IMG/VR virus record: IMGVR_UViG_3300048111_000009 | Location: 1-31,890 of that record | DNA length: 31,890 nt | Reading direction: 5' to 3' (one strand) | Origin: a virus | In this document: positions 17,042-25,204 of the stretch, one piece after another | Numbering within the stretch: the stretch's first letter is position 1 | Layout: every line of letters begins with the position of its first letter | Notes under the pieces: model-generated | Seen by the model: only the letters and a program-made list of their open reading frames with translations | Databases searched by the model: none | Told to the model about the DNA's origin: nothing | Program-made: the position numbers and the translations under genes

Positions 17042-17257
17042 TTACTTCTTGGCTCTCTTTTTAACAGGCTTTACTTCAGAAGTTTCTAAACCAACACTTC
17101 TTTCAGTCTTTTTAGGTTTTGGCTTTTCAACACAAACCTCTGCCTTTTGATAACCACATAAAGAATGACCTTCAACTTCATTAAGCTCTACTATATCTCC
17201 AGCATGAACTTTAGAACCACCAGCCATTGTATCTTGTAAAATTTTATATTTTTTCAT
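17042..17257 (-). CDS. Small Lys-rich head protein (71 aa)
   Basis: From ATG 17257 the product is 71 residues starting MKKYKILQDTMAGGSKVHAG, then DIVELNEVEGHSLCGYQKAE and a very basic C-terminal tail (VKPVKKRAKK). A frame open to ATG 17299 would read through a strong RNA hairpin, so the shorter start is preferred, but neither has a clear ribosome binding site. It may be a small SH3-like protein that binds head or packaged DNA; similar 'KVHAGDIVEL' proteins lie after capsid genes in several phages. Function not known. Confidence 0.55.
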   Translation of the reverse strand: MKKYKILQDTMAGGSKVHAGDIVELNEVEGHSLCGYQKAEVCVEKPKPKKTERSVGLETSEVKPVKKRAKK

Positions 17258-17267
17258 ATTTAAGGTA

Positions 17268-17283
17268 GGGGTGTTTCCACCCC
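17268..17283 (-). terminator. Hairpin with GAAA loop just after the capsid gene
   Basis: On the minus strand GGGGTG and CACCCC pair perfectly around GAAA, a GNRA-type tetraloop. The hairpin starts 24 bases after the capsid stop codon and precedes the next likely start by 11 bases. It is by far the most GC-rich stem in the region. UACCUUAAAU follows rather than a U run, so it is more likely an mRNA 3'-end stabiliser or a partial attenuator than a classic terminator. Confidence 0.5.
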
Positions 17284-17306
17284 CATTCCATTTAAGCATC
17301 AGTTAA

Positions 17307-18554
17307 TTAGTCTGAAGATTTACAGAAAGATACTGCATGTCTTACAGCTACATCAACAGTTTGTAGAGCAACAATTCTTACTCCGCCTGATGTTGATAAT
17401 GCGTAAGGGTCAACAGTAATGTCTAAACCACCATACATACCAATTAATAGGTCTGCAAAGTTACCAAAGTAGAAGTCACCACTTGTTACTTGATTGCTTC
17501 TGACAACATTATAGCCATTCATGCTATTGTCAGGAGAAACAACAAACTGAGCAGTACCAGTAGCCTTTTCAGTTGTTTTTAAAGTACCAAAGTCAGCAGG
17601 TCTACAAATGTAACCTAAAGAACCAGTTAATGCGTTGTCATTAGCAACAGCACTTTCCATAGCTACGATCTCAGCCCATGTTGGGTTAGCAGCAGCAAAA
17701 GTAGTAGTGTTAATACCTGATGTACTAGCAATACCTGTTGGTTGACCACTTGAACCTGAACCAGCTAAAGCACCTAAGTCAATTGCAGTAGCGATTGATT
17801 TTGTTAGGTCATCTCTGATTAAGTTCTCAACATCTAAAGAAGATTGTTGTAGTAAAAGTCTTGTTACATCAGTATGAGCACCAATTACTTTAGGAGTCAT
17901 AGTTACTGAACCAGCAGTGAACTCAGACTCAGCAGAAGCTGCACCTTCAGTTGCAATCCAACCAGCAGAAGCACCAGCAGTTTTCTTAGGTATTACAACA
18001 TTTCCTTGTAATCCTCTTAAGATTGTTGCTCCAGCTTGCATTACTGATGACTCATTTCTGAGTATATCAATAAAGTCATTTCCTCTGTAATCTTCAGCTA
18101 CTAGAGTTGAATCATCAGATGTGTTTAAGTCTCTTTTACCCCAGCTTCTTAGAACTTCAGCAGGAAGCATAATGCCTTGTGCATCTTTGCCATACTGTCT
18201 AGCAGCTTCAGCAGAACATTCAAATTCAAATGCTGCATCTTCTTGTGCTTTTCTATCTGAAGGGTTTGCCATTGCTCTTATAGCTTTAATTAAGCTAAAG
18301 TCTCTGACTTCTTCTTTGCTCATGCCGATTTCTGAAGGAGTTTCTAGTGGTTGATTGTTAGAAATATTTTCTAATAATACACCTCTAAATTCTTCTACAG
18401 ATACGCCATCTGCAATTGCTTTGTCAGCTAAATCTCTTTTATTGTGTCTAGCTGCTAAATCTATGATCTCTTTTGAGTTTCTTTTAAATTCAGCTTTAGC
18501 TTCATCAATAGTCTGAGTTCTAACTTCTTCAAGATTAATATCTTTATTTTCCAT
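17307..18554 (-). CDS. Possible internally started capsid protein (nested)
   Basis: Met354 of the fusion (codon 18554-18552, MENKDINLEEVRTQTIDEAK) is preceded by GAGG with an 8-base spacer, a better ribosome binding site than many annotated starts here. It lies exactly at the junction after the protease domain and before the helical scaffold region. Starting there would give a 415-residue delta-domain plus capsid protein, which is the usual stand-alone HK97 capsid layout, and would let capsid exceed protease. This parallels nested lambda C/Nu3. No direct evidence of use. Confidence 0.4.
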   Translation of the reverse strand: MENKDINLEEVRTQTIDEAKAEFKRNSKEIIDLAARHNKRDLADKAIADGVSVEEFRGVLLENISNNQPLETPSEIGMSKEEVRDFSLIKAIRAMANPSDRKAQEDAAFEFECSAEAARQYGKDAQGIMLPAEVLRSWGKRDLNTSDDSTLVAEDYRGNDFIDILRNESSVMQAGATILRGLQGNVVIPKKTAGASAGWIATEGAASAESEFTAGSVTMTPKVIGAHTDVTRLLLQQSSLDVENLIRDDLTKSIATAIDLGALAGSGSSGQPTGIASTSGINTTTFAAANPTWAEIVAMESAVANDNALTGSLGYICRPADFGTLKTTEKATGTAQFVVSPDNSMNGYNVVRSNQVTSGDFYFGNFADLLIGMYGGLDITVDPYALSTSGGVRIVALQTVDVAVRHAVSFCKSSD

Positions 18555-19613
18555 TGTTATTACCTCTATATTATTAATAGTTTGTTTATCTTTAGAACGA
18601 CCAACTCCAACAAGTCTTGACTGGTCAGCAGGAACGCTTACAGAAGAAACTTCCATAGGTGTCCATTGAGCTTTGTAGTAAGTCTCATCGTCTTTGTTCA
18701 TTCTTGTTAATTTATCGACTCTGTAACCAACTGAAATGTTCATTCGTATACCATCAGCTACATCTTCAAATACTTCACGAGCTAAAGCAGATTTACCAAA
18801 TCTAACTACCGCAGTTGTCCTCTTTGCAGTCTCATCCAATTTGAATTCTTCAATTACACCAATTTGTTTTTCCATATTATGGTCTAACAAAAGTGGGGCA
18901 CGTCCCGAATTTATAAACTCCATGTTTATATCTTCAGCAGAATGTCCTAGCACTTCCATGCCAAAACTACGTTCTACAGGTTCTTCACTAGAAACGCCTA
19001 TACGAACTATTCTCTTTTCTTCGTCAAGATAAGAATGTTTGGATAGATCAATAGTCCTAAATTTCATAGGCATATCAATTACTTTCCTCTCTTCTTCACT
19101 TGATTCATCCATAGAGACTTCATCAGTTGCTTCTAATTCTTCACCTTCATGTTCTACATCCTCATGCTTCTCAAATTCAACAATAACAGTATTGTCAGTT
19201 TCAGTAACATTAAGGATGTGTCTATCTTCTTTATTCATAGATTTCTCCTCTTCATTTGTTAATAAAGGATGTTTTTCTAACCCTTTCAAGTCAAAACTTT
19301 TTTCATTTTTCATTTGATTGACCAATTTTCTTGACCAACTAAATCCTGCATCTCCACCCCATAATGCCCAAGCTATTCTTCCGTTTGAAGGATAGCCTTC
19401 TTCACCTTGTTTAAATCCTTCGGCTTGTTTGTCTACCTCATGCCTACTAAAGAAGCTATACATTCTTTTTACAGTATCATCAGATAGATTTTCACCAGCA
19501 ACTATTTGTCTTGCTCTTACAGCACCAACCCTAGTGCCACCCCTACCATGCTCTTCACGCCAATCTAAACCTCTCTGAGCTTCTTCTTTCATACCCTGAT
19601 TAGGATTACTCAT
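17307..19613 (-). CDS. Prohead protease - major capsid protein fusion with extra N-terminal domain
   Basis: This 768-residue protein has three parts. Residues 1-105 form a small domain (RGLDWREEHGRGGTRVGAVR, RIAWALWGGDAG) seen at the front of some phage head proteases. Residues about 180-340 are an HK97-type S78 prohead protease with His245 (LLLDHN) and Ser294 (NISVGYRV). After a helical scaffold-like stretch (355-430), residues about 430-768 are an HK97-fold capsid protein with VIPKKTAGASAGWIATEGAA and ending VSFCKSSD. Fusion lets the protease and shell be made 1:1, and the protease should cut itself free. The start overlaps the portal stop, with AGGA upstream. An internal start at 18554 may also be used. 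Confidence 0.9.
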   Translation of the reverse strand: MSNPNQGMKEEAQRGLDWREEHGRGGTRVGAVRARQIVAGENLSDDTVKRMYSFFSRHEVDKQAEGFKQGEEGYPSNGRIAWALWGGDAGFSWSRKLVNQMKNEKSFDLKGLEKHPLLTNEEEKSMNKEDRHILNVTETDNTVIVEFEKHEDVEHEGEELEATDEVSMDESSEEERKVIDMPMKFRTIDLSKHSYLDEEKRIVRIGVSSEEPVERSFGMEVLGHSAEDINMEFINSGRAPLLLDHNMEKQIGVIEEFKLDETAKRTTAVVRFGKSALAREVFEDVADGIRMNISVGYRVDKLTRMNKDDETYYKAQWTPMEVSSVSVPADQSRLVGVGRSKDKQTINNIEVITMENKDINLEEVRTQTIDEAKAEFKRNSKEIIDLAARHNKRDLADKAIADGVSVEEFRGVLLENISNNQPLETPSEIGMSKEEVRDFSLIKAIRAMANPSDRKAQEDAAFEFECSAEAARQYGKDAQGIMLPAEVLRSWGKRDLNTSDDSTLVAEDYRGNDFIDILRNESSVMQAGATILRGLQGNVVIPKKTAGASAGWIATEGAASAESEFTAGSVTMTPKVIGAHTDVTRLLLQQSSLDVENLIRDDLTKSIATAIDLGALAGSGSSGQPTGIASTSGINTTTFAAANPTWAEIVAMESAVANDNALTGSLGYICRPADFGTLKTTEKATGTAQFVVSPDNSMNGYNVVRSNQVTSGDFYFGNFADLLIGMYGGLDITVDPYALSTSGGVRIVALQTVDVAVRHAVSFCKSSD

Positions 19614-21099
19614 CTTCCTGATCTCCGCCTTGTATATTAGCTTCTACTGGCAATTTTTGACCAAATGGTTGATATGCTAGTTCTATTCCATACTGTTTAG
19701 CTAGTTCAATCTCTTTTTGATGTTGTTCAAATAGCTCTTCTGTGTCTCTTCCATAAGCAGCAGCTATATCTGAGTAGCTTATTGTTCCATTTTGTAAACC
19801 AAGTACGTTTGACTGCATTTCTTTTAAAGGGTCAATCCAAGCAAAACTTCTTGGTATAAAGTTGACTGAGTTAGAGAATTTATCAAACTTACCTATTGGT
19901 AGATTAATACGACCTGTAGATATTGCCATCTCTAACCAAGATTGAAATATTGGGTTTACAAAGTGTTCAATAACAAACTGTTGATATATCTGATACATAG
20001 ACCTATCTTCTAAAGCTCCTTGCCTGATACTGGAGTAATTAACTGAAGTTAAGTCATTAGATAATGAGTGATAAGAAATATTTAAACCTGATGCAATGCT
20101 TCTTAAAACACTTGTTGTAAATGAATCAAAAGCAGATGTTGGGTGTGTAGGGTCAAATGCTTTGAAGTCCATACCTTGAGGTAACTGTTCAAATACACCA
20201 GCCTGTGCGTTCATTGTTGGATTAAAGGTATCTTCATATTCACCATCACCAACATAACCATCACCATCAGGTGAAGTAAAGAAACCCATTTTAGATGCAC
20301 CAACTCTAGCTGCAACAATCTCTGCTTCTAAGTAACCATTTAACATCTTCACATTAGCCATTGATGTAGCAATTAAAGAAACACCTCTAGTTTGTTCTGC
20401 TCTAGTAGGTAAGTAAGCATGGATAATTTCATCTGCTGGAACTCTAATGTGTTGATTTTGACTTGCGTAAGTTCTATCGTATGGATGATCTTTGTAAAGA
20501 TGATATGCCACTGGCTTGTCGTACTTATCTACCTCTACACCCATCTTAATACGATTCCCAGTAGCTTTATACACATCATTTTTATTTTCATCTAAATGAT
20601 CTGCTTCTAGGAATTGTATTTGGAAACCAAATGGAGAATTGCTATCTTTTATTTTTCTTATTAAAACTTCACCATCTCTAGCTAAAGATTCAATAAATAT
20701 TTTCTGACAATCTAAAAATGATAATCTTCCATTTGTAGTGCAATTGCCAACCTTTGACCAATCTTTCCAAGCTGATTCAATGAGCTGGTTAGCAGCAATG
20801 TCTAATGAACCATTGTCATTTCGACTTTTACTACTAACTCTTATGCCATGCTTACCGATAACATTAGACACCATCAGGTTAAGGTATCTTGCAATGTAGC
20901 TATCGTTCCTTGCTAACTCTCTTGCTCTATCTCTTAATATTCTTATGTTATCTTTTATTTCAGCATCAGCACTTGTAGAGCTTGTTACAAAGTCTGCAAA
21001 CAACCTACCTGTACTAGCACCAGCATAACTTCTTCTATAAGCCTGTCTTTTTTTCTTTTTAGGCTCATTAACGCCTAGTATTCTGTTATACCATGCCAT
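19606..21099 (-). CDS. Portal protein, lambda-type
   Basis: The 497-residue product forms the dodecameric ring at one head vertex through which DNA passes. It begins MAWYNRILGVNEPKKKKRQA and shows RELARNDSYIARYLNLMVSN, AWKDWSKVGNC and EADHLDENKNDV, conserved in the lambda gpB-type Phage_portal_2 family. FTTSVLRSIASGLNISYHSL and YSSIRQGALEDR appear later. Length is close to the family's usual 500-530. Starts with TAATG overlap to the preceding gene and overlaps the protease-capsid start by 8 bases. Confidence 0.93.
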   Translation of the reverse strand: MAWYNRILGVNEPKKKKRQAYRRSYAGASTGRLFADFVTSSTSADAEIKDNIRILRDRARELARNDSYIARYLNLMVSNVIGKHGIRVSSKSRNDNGSLDIAANQLIESAWKDWSKVGNCTTNGRLSFLDCQKIFIESLARDGEVLIRKIKDSNSPFGFQIQFLEADHLDENKNDVYKATGNRIKMGVEVDKYDKPVAYHLYKDHPYDRTYASQNQHIRVPADEIIHAYLPTRAEQTRGVSLIATSMANVKMLNGYLEAEIVAARVGASKMGFFTSPDGDGYVGDGEYEDTFNPTMNAQAGVFEQLPQGMDFKAFDPTHPTSAFDSFTTSVLRSIASGLNISYHSLSNDLTSVNYSSIRQGALEDRSMYQIYQQFVIEHFVNPIFQSWLEMAISTGRINLPIGKFDKFSNSVNFIPRSFAWIDPLKEMQSNVLGLQNGTISYSDIAAAYGRDTEELFEQHQKEIELAKQYGIELAYQPFGQKLPVEANIQGGDQEDE

Positions 21100-21725
21100 T
21101 ATGTGTAACTCTTAGGTGTAGAACCAGTAGAACTACCAAAATTAACCTTGATAGTGTTTCCCGACCCTCTTTTGTTTTTAATTCTAGCCACTTTAACTTC
21201 TTTTAGGTATTCAGCATGATATCTATCTCTGAATGTCATTAATTCATCAATAGATAGCCTTGATAGCGATCTTCCGCCTAAAGAGAAGGATGATTGATCT
21301 ATTGTAGCCCTTCCTTCTATTACAGCTTCAATAGCATCTAAAACTTTCTTAGCATGACTTCTTAAATCAGCATTTGTGTCTGCTAGGTTAGGTAATATAG
21401 TTATATTACCCTCACCAACTTGTATTCTTGCTGAATCTGAAGTCCTTGTTATATAAGAACCCCATATATAATCATGTGGATTATAGTCATCTGTGGTTGT
21501 TGTTGGTACTTCTATGTAATAAGTGTTGTCTGCTTCAGTAGCATTAATTGTAAACTGATGGCTTCCACCACCACCTGAATCGCAATGAAACTCATAAGAT
21601 AGAGAGTAAGAGCCAACTGGGTAAGTTGATGCTAAATTGTCTTTCTTCCAAACCCAGTAATCACCAACGACTAATTCGCTAGGCTCTTGGGTTGGATAGT
21701 TTTCTCTGTCAAATTGATTGCTCAA
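21099..21725 (-). CDS. Head-tail connector-like protein with beta-rich N-terminal half
   Basis: The 208-residue protein begins at TTG 21725 with GAGG seven bases upstream. The N-terminal half is beta-rich (YWVWKKDNLASTYPVGSYSL, HQFTINATEADNTYYIEV). The C-terminal half (ANKKVLDAIEAV-like helix, then QSSFSLGGRSLSRLSIDELM and FRDRYHAEYLKEVK) matches the short helical proteins found between terminase and portal in lambda-like phages, similar in place to gpW. It likely works at head assembly or completion. The fusion of an Ig-like part with this helical part is somewhat unusual. Confidence 0.6.
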   Translation of the reverse strand: MSNQFDRENYPTQEPSELVVGDYWVWKKDNLASTYPVGSYSLSYEFHCDSGGGGSHQFTINATEADNTYYIEVPTTTTDDYNPHDYIWGSYITRTSDSARIQVGEGNITILPNLADTNADLRSHAKKVLDAIEAVIEGRATIDQSSFSLGGRSLSRLSIDELMTFRDRYHAEYLKEVKVARIKNKRGSGNTIKVNFGSSTGSTPKSYT

Positions 21726-21746
21726 ACAAAAACCTCATAAATGTTT

Positions 21747-21758
21747 TAGATATATCTA
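21747..21758. promoter_or_regulatory. Perfect 12-base palindrome upstream of the connector gene
   Basis: TAGATATATCTA is a perfect inverted repeat in the 88-base gap between terminase and the connector-like gene. It lies just downstream of a possible promoter, so it could be an operator. AT-rich palindromes of this length do occur by chance in such DNA. Confidence 0.3.
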
Positions 21759-21764
21759 CATCTA

Positions 21765-21792
21765 ACACTAAGGTTTATTAGTCTATTGTCAA
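21765..21792 (-). promoter_or_regulatory. Candidate sigma70-like promoter for head and tail genes
   Basis: On the minus strand TTGACA (21792-21787) is a perfect -35 consensus. A 16-base spacer leads to TAGTGT (21770-21765), a weak -10 with three matches to TATAAT. It is one of few gaps in the structural region and would drive connector, portal, capsid and tail genes. Confidence 0.35.
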
Positions 21793-21813
21793 TATGGAAA
21801 CAAGAAAATCTTA

Positions 21814-23634
21814 TTATTTCCAAGAAGTGGCGAAATTACCTCTATTTATACCTTTTTGTGGTTTGTTTTGTTGTTTTTGCTGTGGTTTTGAGTGTTGAGT
21901 CATAACTCTTTCTTGAATTGTGTCGTAATTAGGATTCAAAATGTAAATAGCAGCAAAGTTATAGACCAGTGTGTCTAATGCTTCGTTTCTTGGTCTAATT
22001 TGCTTCCAGACCAGTGATTTCCTACCTCTTACAAATTTTGTGACCCTTTTCTCTGCTGTAAGCTGTTTAAAATACTCTTCATCAAGATCAGAGCAAAAAT
22101 GTAGTGTTGTATTATCAGATTCAGTAGATAATCTAGAAAATATAGCTTCTTTAGCACTATCTGTGCCAACACCATATAAAACAGCCTTATTTTTACCTAC
22201 AAACGTAGGTCTATTGGCTATTGGCTTACCTGCTGTGGATAAACCCTTAATTGCAAAAACCCTTCTGCCTTGTCTTGGTTTTGTGAACTGGTAAACCATA
22301 TTTGTGGATAAACCACCTGAGTCAATACAGGTACAAGATATGGTTAAGATTCTTCCTGATTCAGTTGTGAATCTTTTTTTGAGATAGCTATCTAGCTCTT
22401 GCCACACGTTTTGTGCATTTGGGTCACCCCAAAATACCTTGTAATCTACAACCCATGCTTCATAGTTAGCACCCCAACCAACCATTTGTAGCTCTAATCT
22501 ATCTTTTTGTGTATCAACACCAGCGGTTAGAACTAATACATCTTCAGGTATGGTTGTGTAATCGTAATTTAATCTACGTTCAAGTAGTGTTTCATACTCA
22601 ACTGCATCGCCTTGCTCTTCCCAAGATTCGCCTAAGGCAGTATTTATCCAGGTCTTTAGCATTTCAGGATTCTTTTTAGCTTCAAGGAATGATTTAGCCA
22701 TATCTGCCCAAGTAGACCAAACTGAATATAGTTCTGAAATATGAAATCCTGCTGTATCTGACTTAGGTGCTGATGCTATCCATTCACCATGCTTTAACAT
22801 CCATTGCTTTTTAGATTCATCAATAATAGAACCACACTCCTCACATGCATAATTAGCTGTTTCAGGTTTATCCTCTTCCCAAACTACATTCTTCCACCTT
22901 AAGACCTGTTTATGATTACATTCAGGGCAGGGTACATGGTAGTAACGCTTATCTGATTCTTCAAAGGCTGTTTCTATTCTTGATAATCCTTTTACAGTTG
23001 GTGTGGAACATAGATAAATCTTCTTATTCCAAAAGGTAGTTGTTCTTTTGGTTGCTAGTGATATTGGGTCACCTTCTGCTCCAGCACTTGATTCATATCT
23101 ATCACACTCATCAGCTAACACTATTCTAATAGGTCTTGATGCTAAACCTGATGCAGAATTAGAACCAACTATGTTTAGATTACCGCCAGCAAACTTCTTG
23201 GATAGAACTGTATTACCACTATCTCTACTTCTTGGGTCTTTAACGCAATCTCTTATCTTCTCAGAATCCCTAATCATCATAGCAAGTCTATCTTTGCTGA
23301 ATGCTTGAGCCATTTGAAGTGTTGGTTGCATTATAAGTAATGGTGCTGGGTCTTGGTCTATGTAGTAGCCAATAACATTTAACAAAATTTCGGTAGCACC
23401 AACCTGTGCTGACTTCATAAATACTATTCTTTGAATATCAGGGTCATTGAAAGAATCCATTATCTCTCTTTGAAATGGTGCTCTATCAGTTCTCCATTGA
23501 CCAGCTTCTGCTGAAGATTCAGGAGATAGTCTTCTATAGGTATCTGCCCAGTTACTTATCTTCAGATTGGGTGGTGGAGTCCAAATCTGATTGGTCTCCT
23601 GTATCACCTTTTCTATATTTTTGAGGTATTCCAT
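21814..23634 (-). CDS. Terminase large subunit, lambda gpA type
   Basis: The 606-residue motor and nuclease packages DNA into proheads. The ATPase part has VFMKSAQVGATE as Walker A region (about 70-81), IVLADECDRYE as Walker B, and an SLATKRTTTFWNKKIYLCST coupling segment. A Cys4 cluster (CPECNHK and CEECGSI) precedes the nuclease. LTAGVDTQKDRLELQMVGWG carries the first acidic residue of the RNase H-like nuclease. The length fits the lambda gpA family (about 640). The start overlaps the small subunit gene by 83 bases, as in many such pairs. Lambda-type enzymes usually cut at cos. Confidence 0.95.
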   Translation of the reverse strand: MEYLKNIEKVIQETNQIWTPPPNLKISNWADTYRRLSPESSAEAGQWRTDRAPFQREIMDSFNDPDIQRIVFMKSAQVGATEILLNVIGYYIDQDPAPLLIMQPTLQMAQAFSKDRLAMMIRDSEKIRDCVKDPRSRDSGNTVLSKKFAGGNLNIVGSNSASGLASRPIRIVLADECDRYESSAGAEGDPISLATKRTTTFWNKKIYLCSTPTVKGLSRIETAFEESDKRYYHVPCPECNHKQVLRWKNVVWEEDKPETANYACEECGSIIDESKKQWMLKHGEWIASAPKSDTAGFHISELYSVWSTWADMAKSFLEAKKNPEMLKTWINTALGESWEEQGDAVEYETLLERRLNYDYTTIPEDVLVLTAGVDTQKDRLELQMVGWGANYEAWVVDYKVFWGDPNAQNVWQELDSYLKKRFTTESGRILTISCTCIDSGGLSTNMVYQFTKPRQGRRVFAIKGLSTAGKPIANRPTFVGKNKAVLYGVGTDSAKEAIFSRLSTESDNTTLHFCSDLDEEYFKQLTAEKRVTKFVRGRKSLVWKQIRPRNEALDTLVYNFAAIYILNPNYDTIQERVMTQHSKPQQKQQNKPQKGINRGNFATSWK

Positions 23635-24079
23635 TTTGTGCTAACTCATTTAGTGCTTCATGCACCTGTTCCTTTAATATCAATTCTGCTTCAGCGTACT
23701 TATCCACTGTAATAACTTGATGTGCAATTCTTGATGGTAGCCCTAGCAGTTTTGCCCTAGCGTTAGATACATAATCAACCCATGTGTCTTCTACTAATTG
23801 TGATGGTATCAAGCTACCTTCCATTTCTTCTACTTCCAATTCAGCCTTTCTAGCCTGAGCTGCAGTTAGTTTGGTCTTTTCTTCTGCAATATCGCCAGTA
23901 CCGCTTTTTTTGTTGTACCCACCAAGTTTTCTAAGGTACGAAATGTAAGCAACTCTGCAAATATCTATATTAAGTGGACTTCTTCCCATTTTAGAGGGAA
24001 GGATGCCATCTCTAATCAATTCTGAGACTCTTTTGACTGATAAGTCCAAGTGATCTGCAACCTCTCTTTGTGTAGCCAT
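23552..24079 (-). CDS. Terminase small subunit, Nu1-like
   Basis: The 175-residue protein begins with a winged helix-turn-helix MATQREVADHLDLSVKRVSE, followed by LIRDGILPSKMGRSPLN, the Nu1-type DNA-binding domain that recognises the packaging site. A long charged helix (KTKLTAAQARKAELEVEEME) and an Arg-rich segment follow. It ends in a hydrophilic tail overlapping the large subunit start. The family and gene order are clear. Its DNA target is likely near the 97-base gap just upstream, but this is inferred from lambda. Confidence 0.88.
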   Translation of the reverse strand: MATQREVADHLDLSVKRVSELIRDGILPSKMGRSPLNIDICRVAYISYLRKLGGYNKKSGTGDIAEEKTKLTAAQARKAELEVEEMEGSLIPSQLVEDTWVDYVSNARAKLLGLPSRIAHQVITVDKYAEAELILKEQVHEALNELAQNGIPQKYRKGDTGDQSDLDSTTQSEDK

Positions 24080-24117
24080 ACAGTGCTTAATTACCTTAAT
24101 AAATATGGGTTGTCGCT

Positions 24118-24146
24118 AAAAAAATACTGGGATGCGAATATACCCA
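24118..24146 (-). terminator. Weak terminator-like hairpin before the small terminase gene
   Basis: In the 97-base gap 24080-24176, TGGG and CCCA flank an 11-base loop (24146-24128), followed by GTA and seven T on the transcribed strand. The 4-base stem is too short for a confident terminator. By analogy with lambda, the same gap, just upstream of the small subunit, is also the most likely place for a packaging (cos) site, but I see no diagnostic sequence. Confidence 0.25.
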
Positions 24147-24176
24147 CGATGTATGCTGTAGAAGAACCTACGTTTC

Positions 24177-24770
24177 TCACTTAGCAGTCCTCAAAGCCTT
24201 ATCCATAGCCTTCTTAAAGTTCTTATCAAAGGTGTTGGCTGTGTATTTATCAGAGATAACGTAGAAGGGAAATTTAGGTCTATAAGTTACATCGTTGTGT
24301 AGTCCAATGATTAGTTTGGTTTTATTACCCTTGTTAGTTCTTTCCCATACACCAGTAGTTCCTCTAATCTCTCCAAAGAATTGTGTTTTCTTTTTAATTA
24401 AACCAGTACGCTTACCAATAATATTTCCATACTTATTAAGTTTTGCATTTTTAATTATAGGCACAGGTATTAGTTTGTTACTTGTCCTGACCCCACCATC
24501 TATCTGAAACTTAAGATACTTAGCCACATCATCTTTAATAAATAAAGTTCCAGTAAGGTTAGTCTTCTTAGATTTGCTTACCAAGAATCCACGCTTGGTA
24601 AATGGTGTTGGATTATCTAACTTCTTCTCTGTTTGTTTAGACATTTCTTTTCTAAGTCCAAACAGTGTGTTGTTGATAGCCACTGATGTTGCAAAGGGTA
24701 CTTGCTTCTTTTGCATAGAGCTTAAACCCTTGGTCACTTCTTTGATGTTTGATTTGATATTAACTCTCAT
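24177..24770 (-). CDS. Minor structural protein, possibly gpZ-like
   Basis: The 197-residue basic product starts MRVNIKSNIKEVTKGLSSMQ, then KQVPFATSVAINNTLFGLRK and LDNPTPFTKRGFLVSK. The N-terminal half (a helix, then 'A(T/M)xxAINxT') resembles lambda minor tail protein Z and similar neck or tail-completion proteins. The C-terminal half is beta-rich with RPKFPFYVISDKYTANTF. In most phages such genes follow the capsid, whereas here it is upstream of terminase. Start shares ATGA with the small helix-turn-helix gene before it. Function call is moderate. Confidence 0.5.
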   Translation of the reverse strand: MRVNIKSNIKEVTKGLSSMQKKQVPFATSVAINNTLFGLRKEMSKQTEKKLDNPTPFTKRGFLVSKSKKTNLTGTLFIKDDVAKYLKFQIDGGVRTSNKLIPVPIIKNAKLNKYGNIIGKRTGLIKKKTQFFGEIRGTTGVWERTNKGNKTKLIIGLHNDVTYRPKFPFYVISDKYTANTFDKNFKKAMDKALRTAK

Positions 24771-24925
24771 CCTTTTCTCCAGTAAGACTTGGCTTTAAAC
24801 TTCAAACCAATCTCTTTAGCTTTTCTTCTAGCGGTAGATGGACTACAACCAAAGGACATAGCTGCATCATGTGATGACTTCCCTTGCTTAATCATTTCCT
24901 TTAGTTTCTTCTTGTCTACCTTCAT
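24767..24925 (-). CDS. Small helix-turn-helix protein (52 aa)
   Basis: The frame from ATG 24925 to TGA 24769-24767 encodes 52 residues starting MKVDKKKLKEMIKQGKSSHD followed by AAMSFGCSPSTARRKAKEIG. The pattern of a lead helix, GKSxxDAAxxFGCSxSTARRK, is a classic homeodomain-like helix-turn-helix of the resolvase/transposase type, here standing alone. It may regulate packaging or structural genes, or help recognise the packaging site. It follows the DUF3310 gene with no gap (its ATG directly after the TAA) and shares ATGA with the next gene. Confidence 0.7.
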   Translation of the reverse strand: MKVDKKKLKEMIKQGKSSHDAAMSFGCSPSTARRKAKEIGLKFKAKSYWRKG

Positions 24926-25204
24926 TTATAAGTTTTCATAATGTTTTATTAACTTATTAATATACCATTTAGCCTTTTCTAAGTCTTGAATGTTAGCGTT
25001 CTTCATGCGATGCCTGTGAATGTATTTTATAGCTGAGCCTTCTAAGTAGCTAGGAAACTCTGCACCTAACTGTTGTTTGATGTAACTAATACACTCAATA
25101 GACCCGTTATTATAATGTGCTGGTGCTGACACTGGGTCGTGTTTAGTATTCTTAATCTCTGCCAGTCTATCCCATTCTTGTTGCGTTACTTTATCTATAC
25201 TCAT
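24926..25204 (-). CDS. DUF3310 protein (SaV-like)
   Basis: The 92-residue product starts MSIDKVTQQEWDRLAEIKNT. The core DPVSAPAHYNNGSIECISYI, then GSAIKYIHRHRMKNANIQDL and KAKWYINKLI, is the signature of DUF3310, a small phage family often described as a possible nucleotide kinase or nucleotide-binding protein but without an established role. Start shares ATGA with the preceding 58-residue gene, whose end supplies AAAAGGAG as ribosome binding site. Confidence 0.88.
   Translation of the reverse strand: MSIDKVTQQEWDRLAEIKNTKHDPVSAPAHYNNGSIECISYIKQQLGAEFPSYLEGSAIKYIHRHRMKNANIQDLEKAKWYINKLIKHYENL

Noticed and set aside
17258-17299. Longer start (ATG 17299) for the small Lys-rich gene
   Set aside because: It would translate through the GAAA-loop hairpin and has no ribosome binding site; the product from 17257 starts with a more typical sequence. 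The choice remains uncertain.
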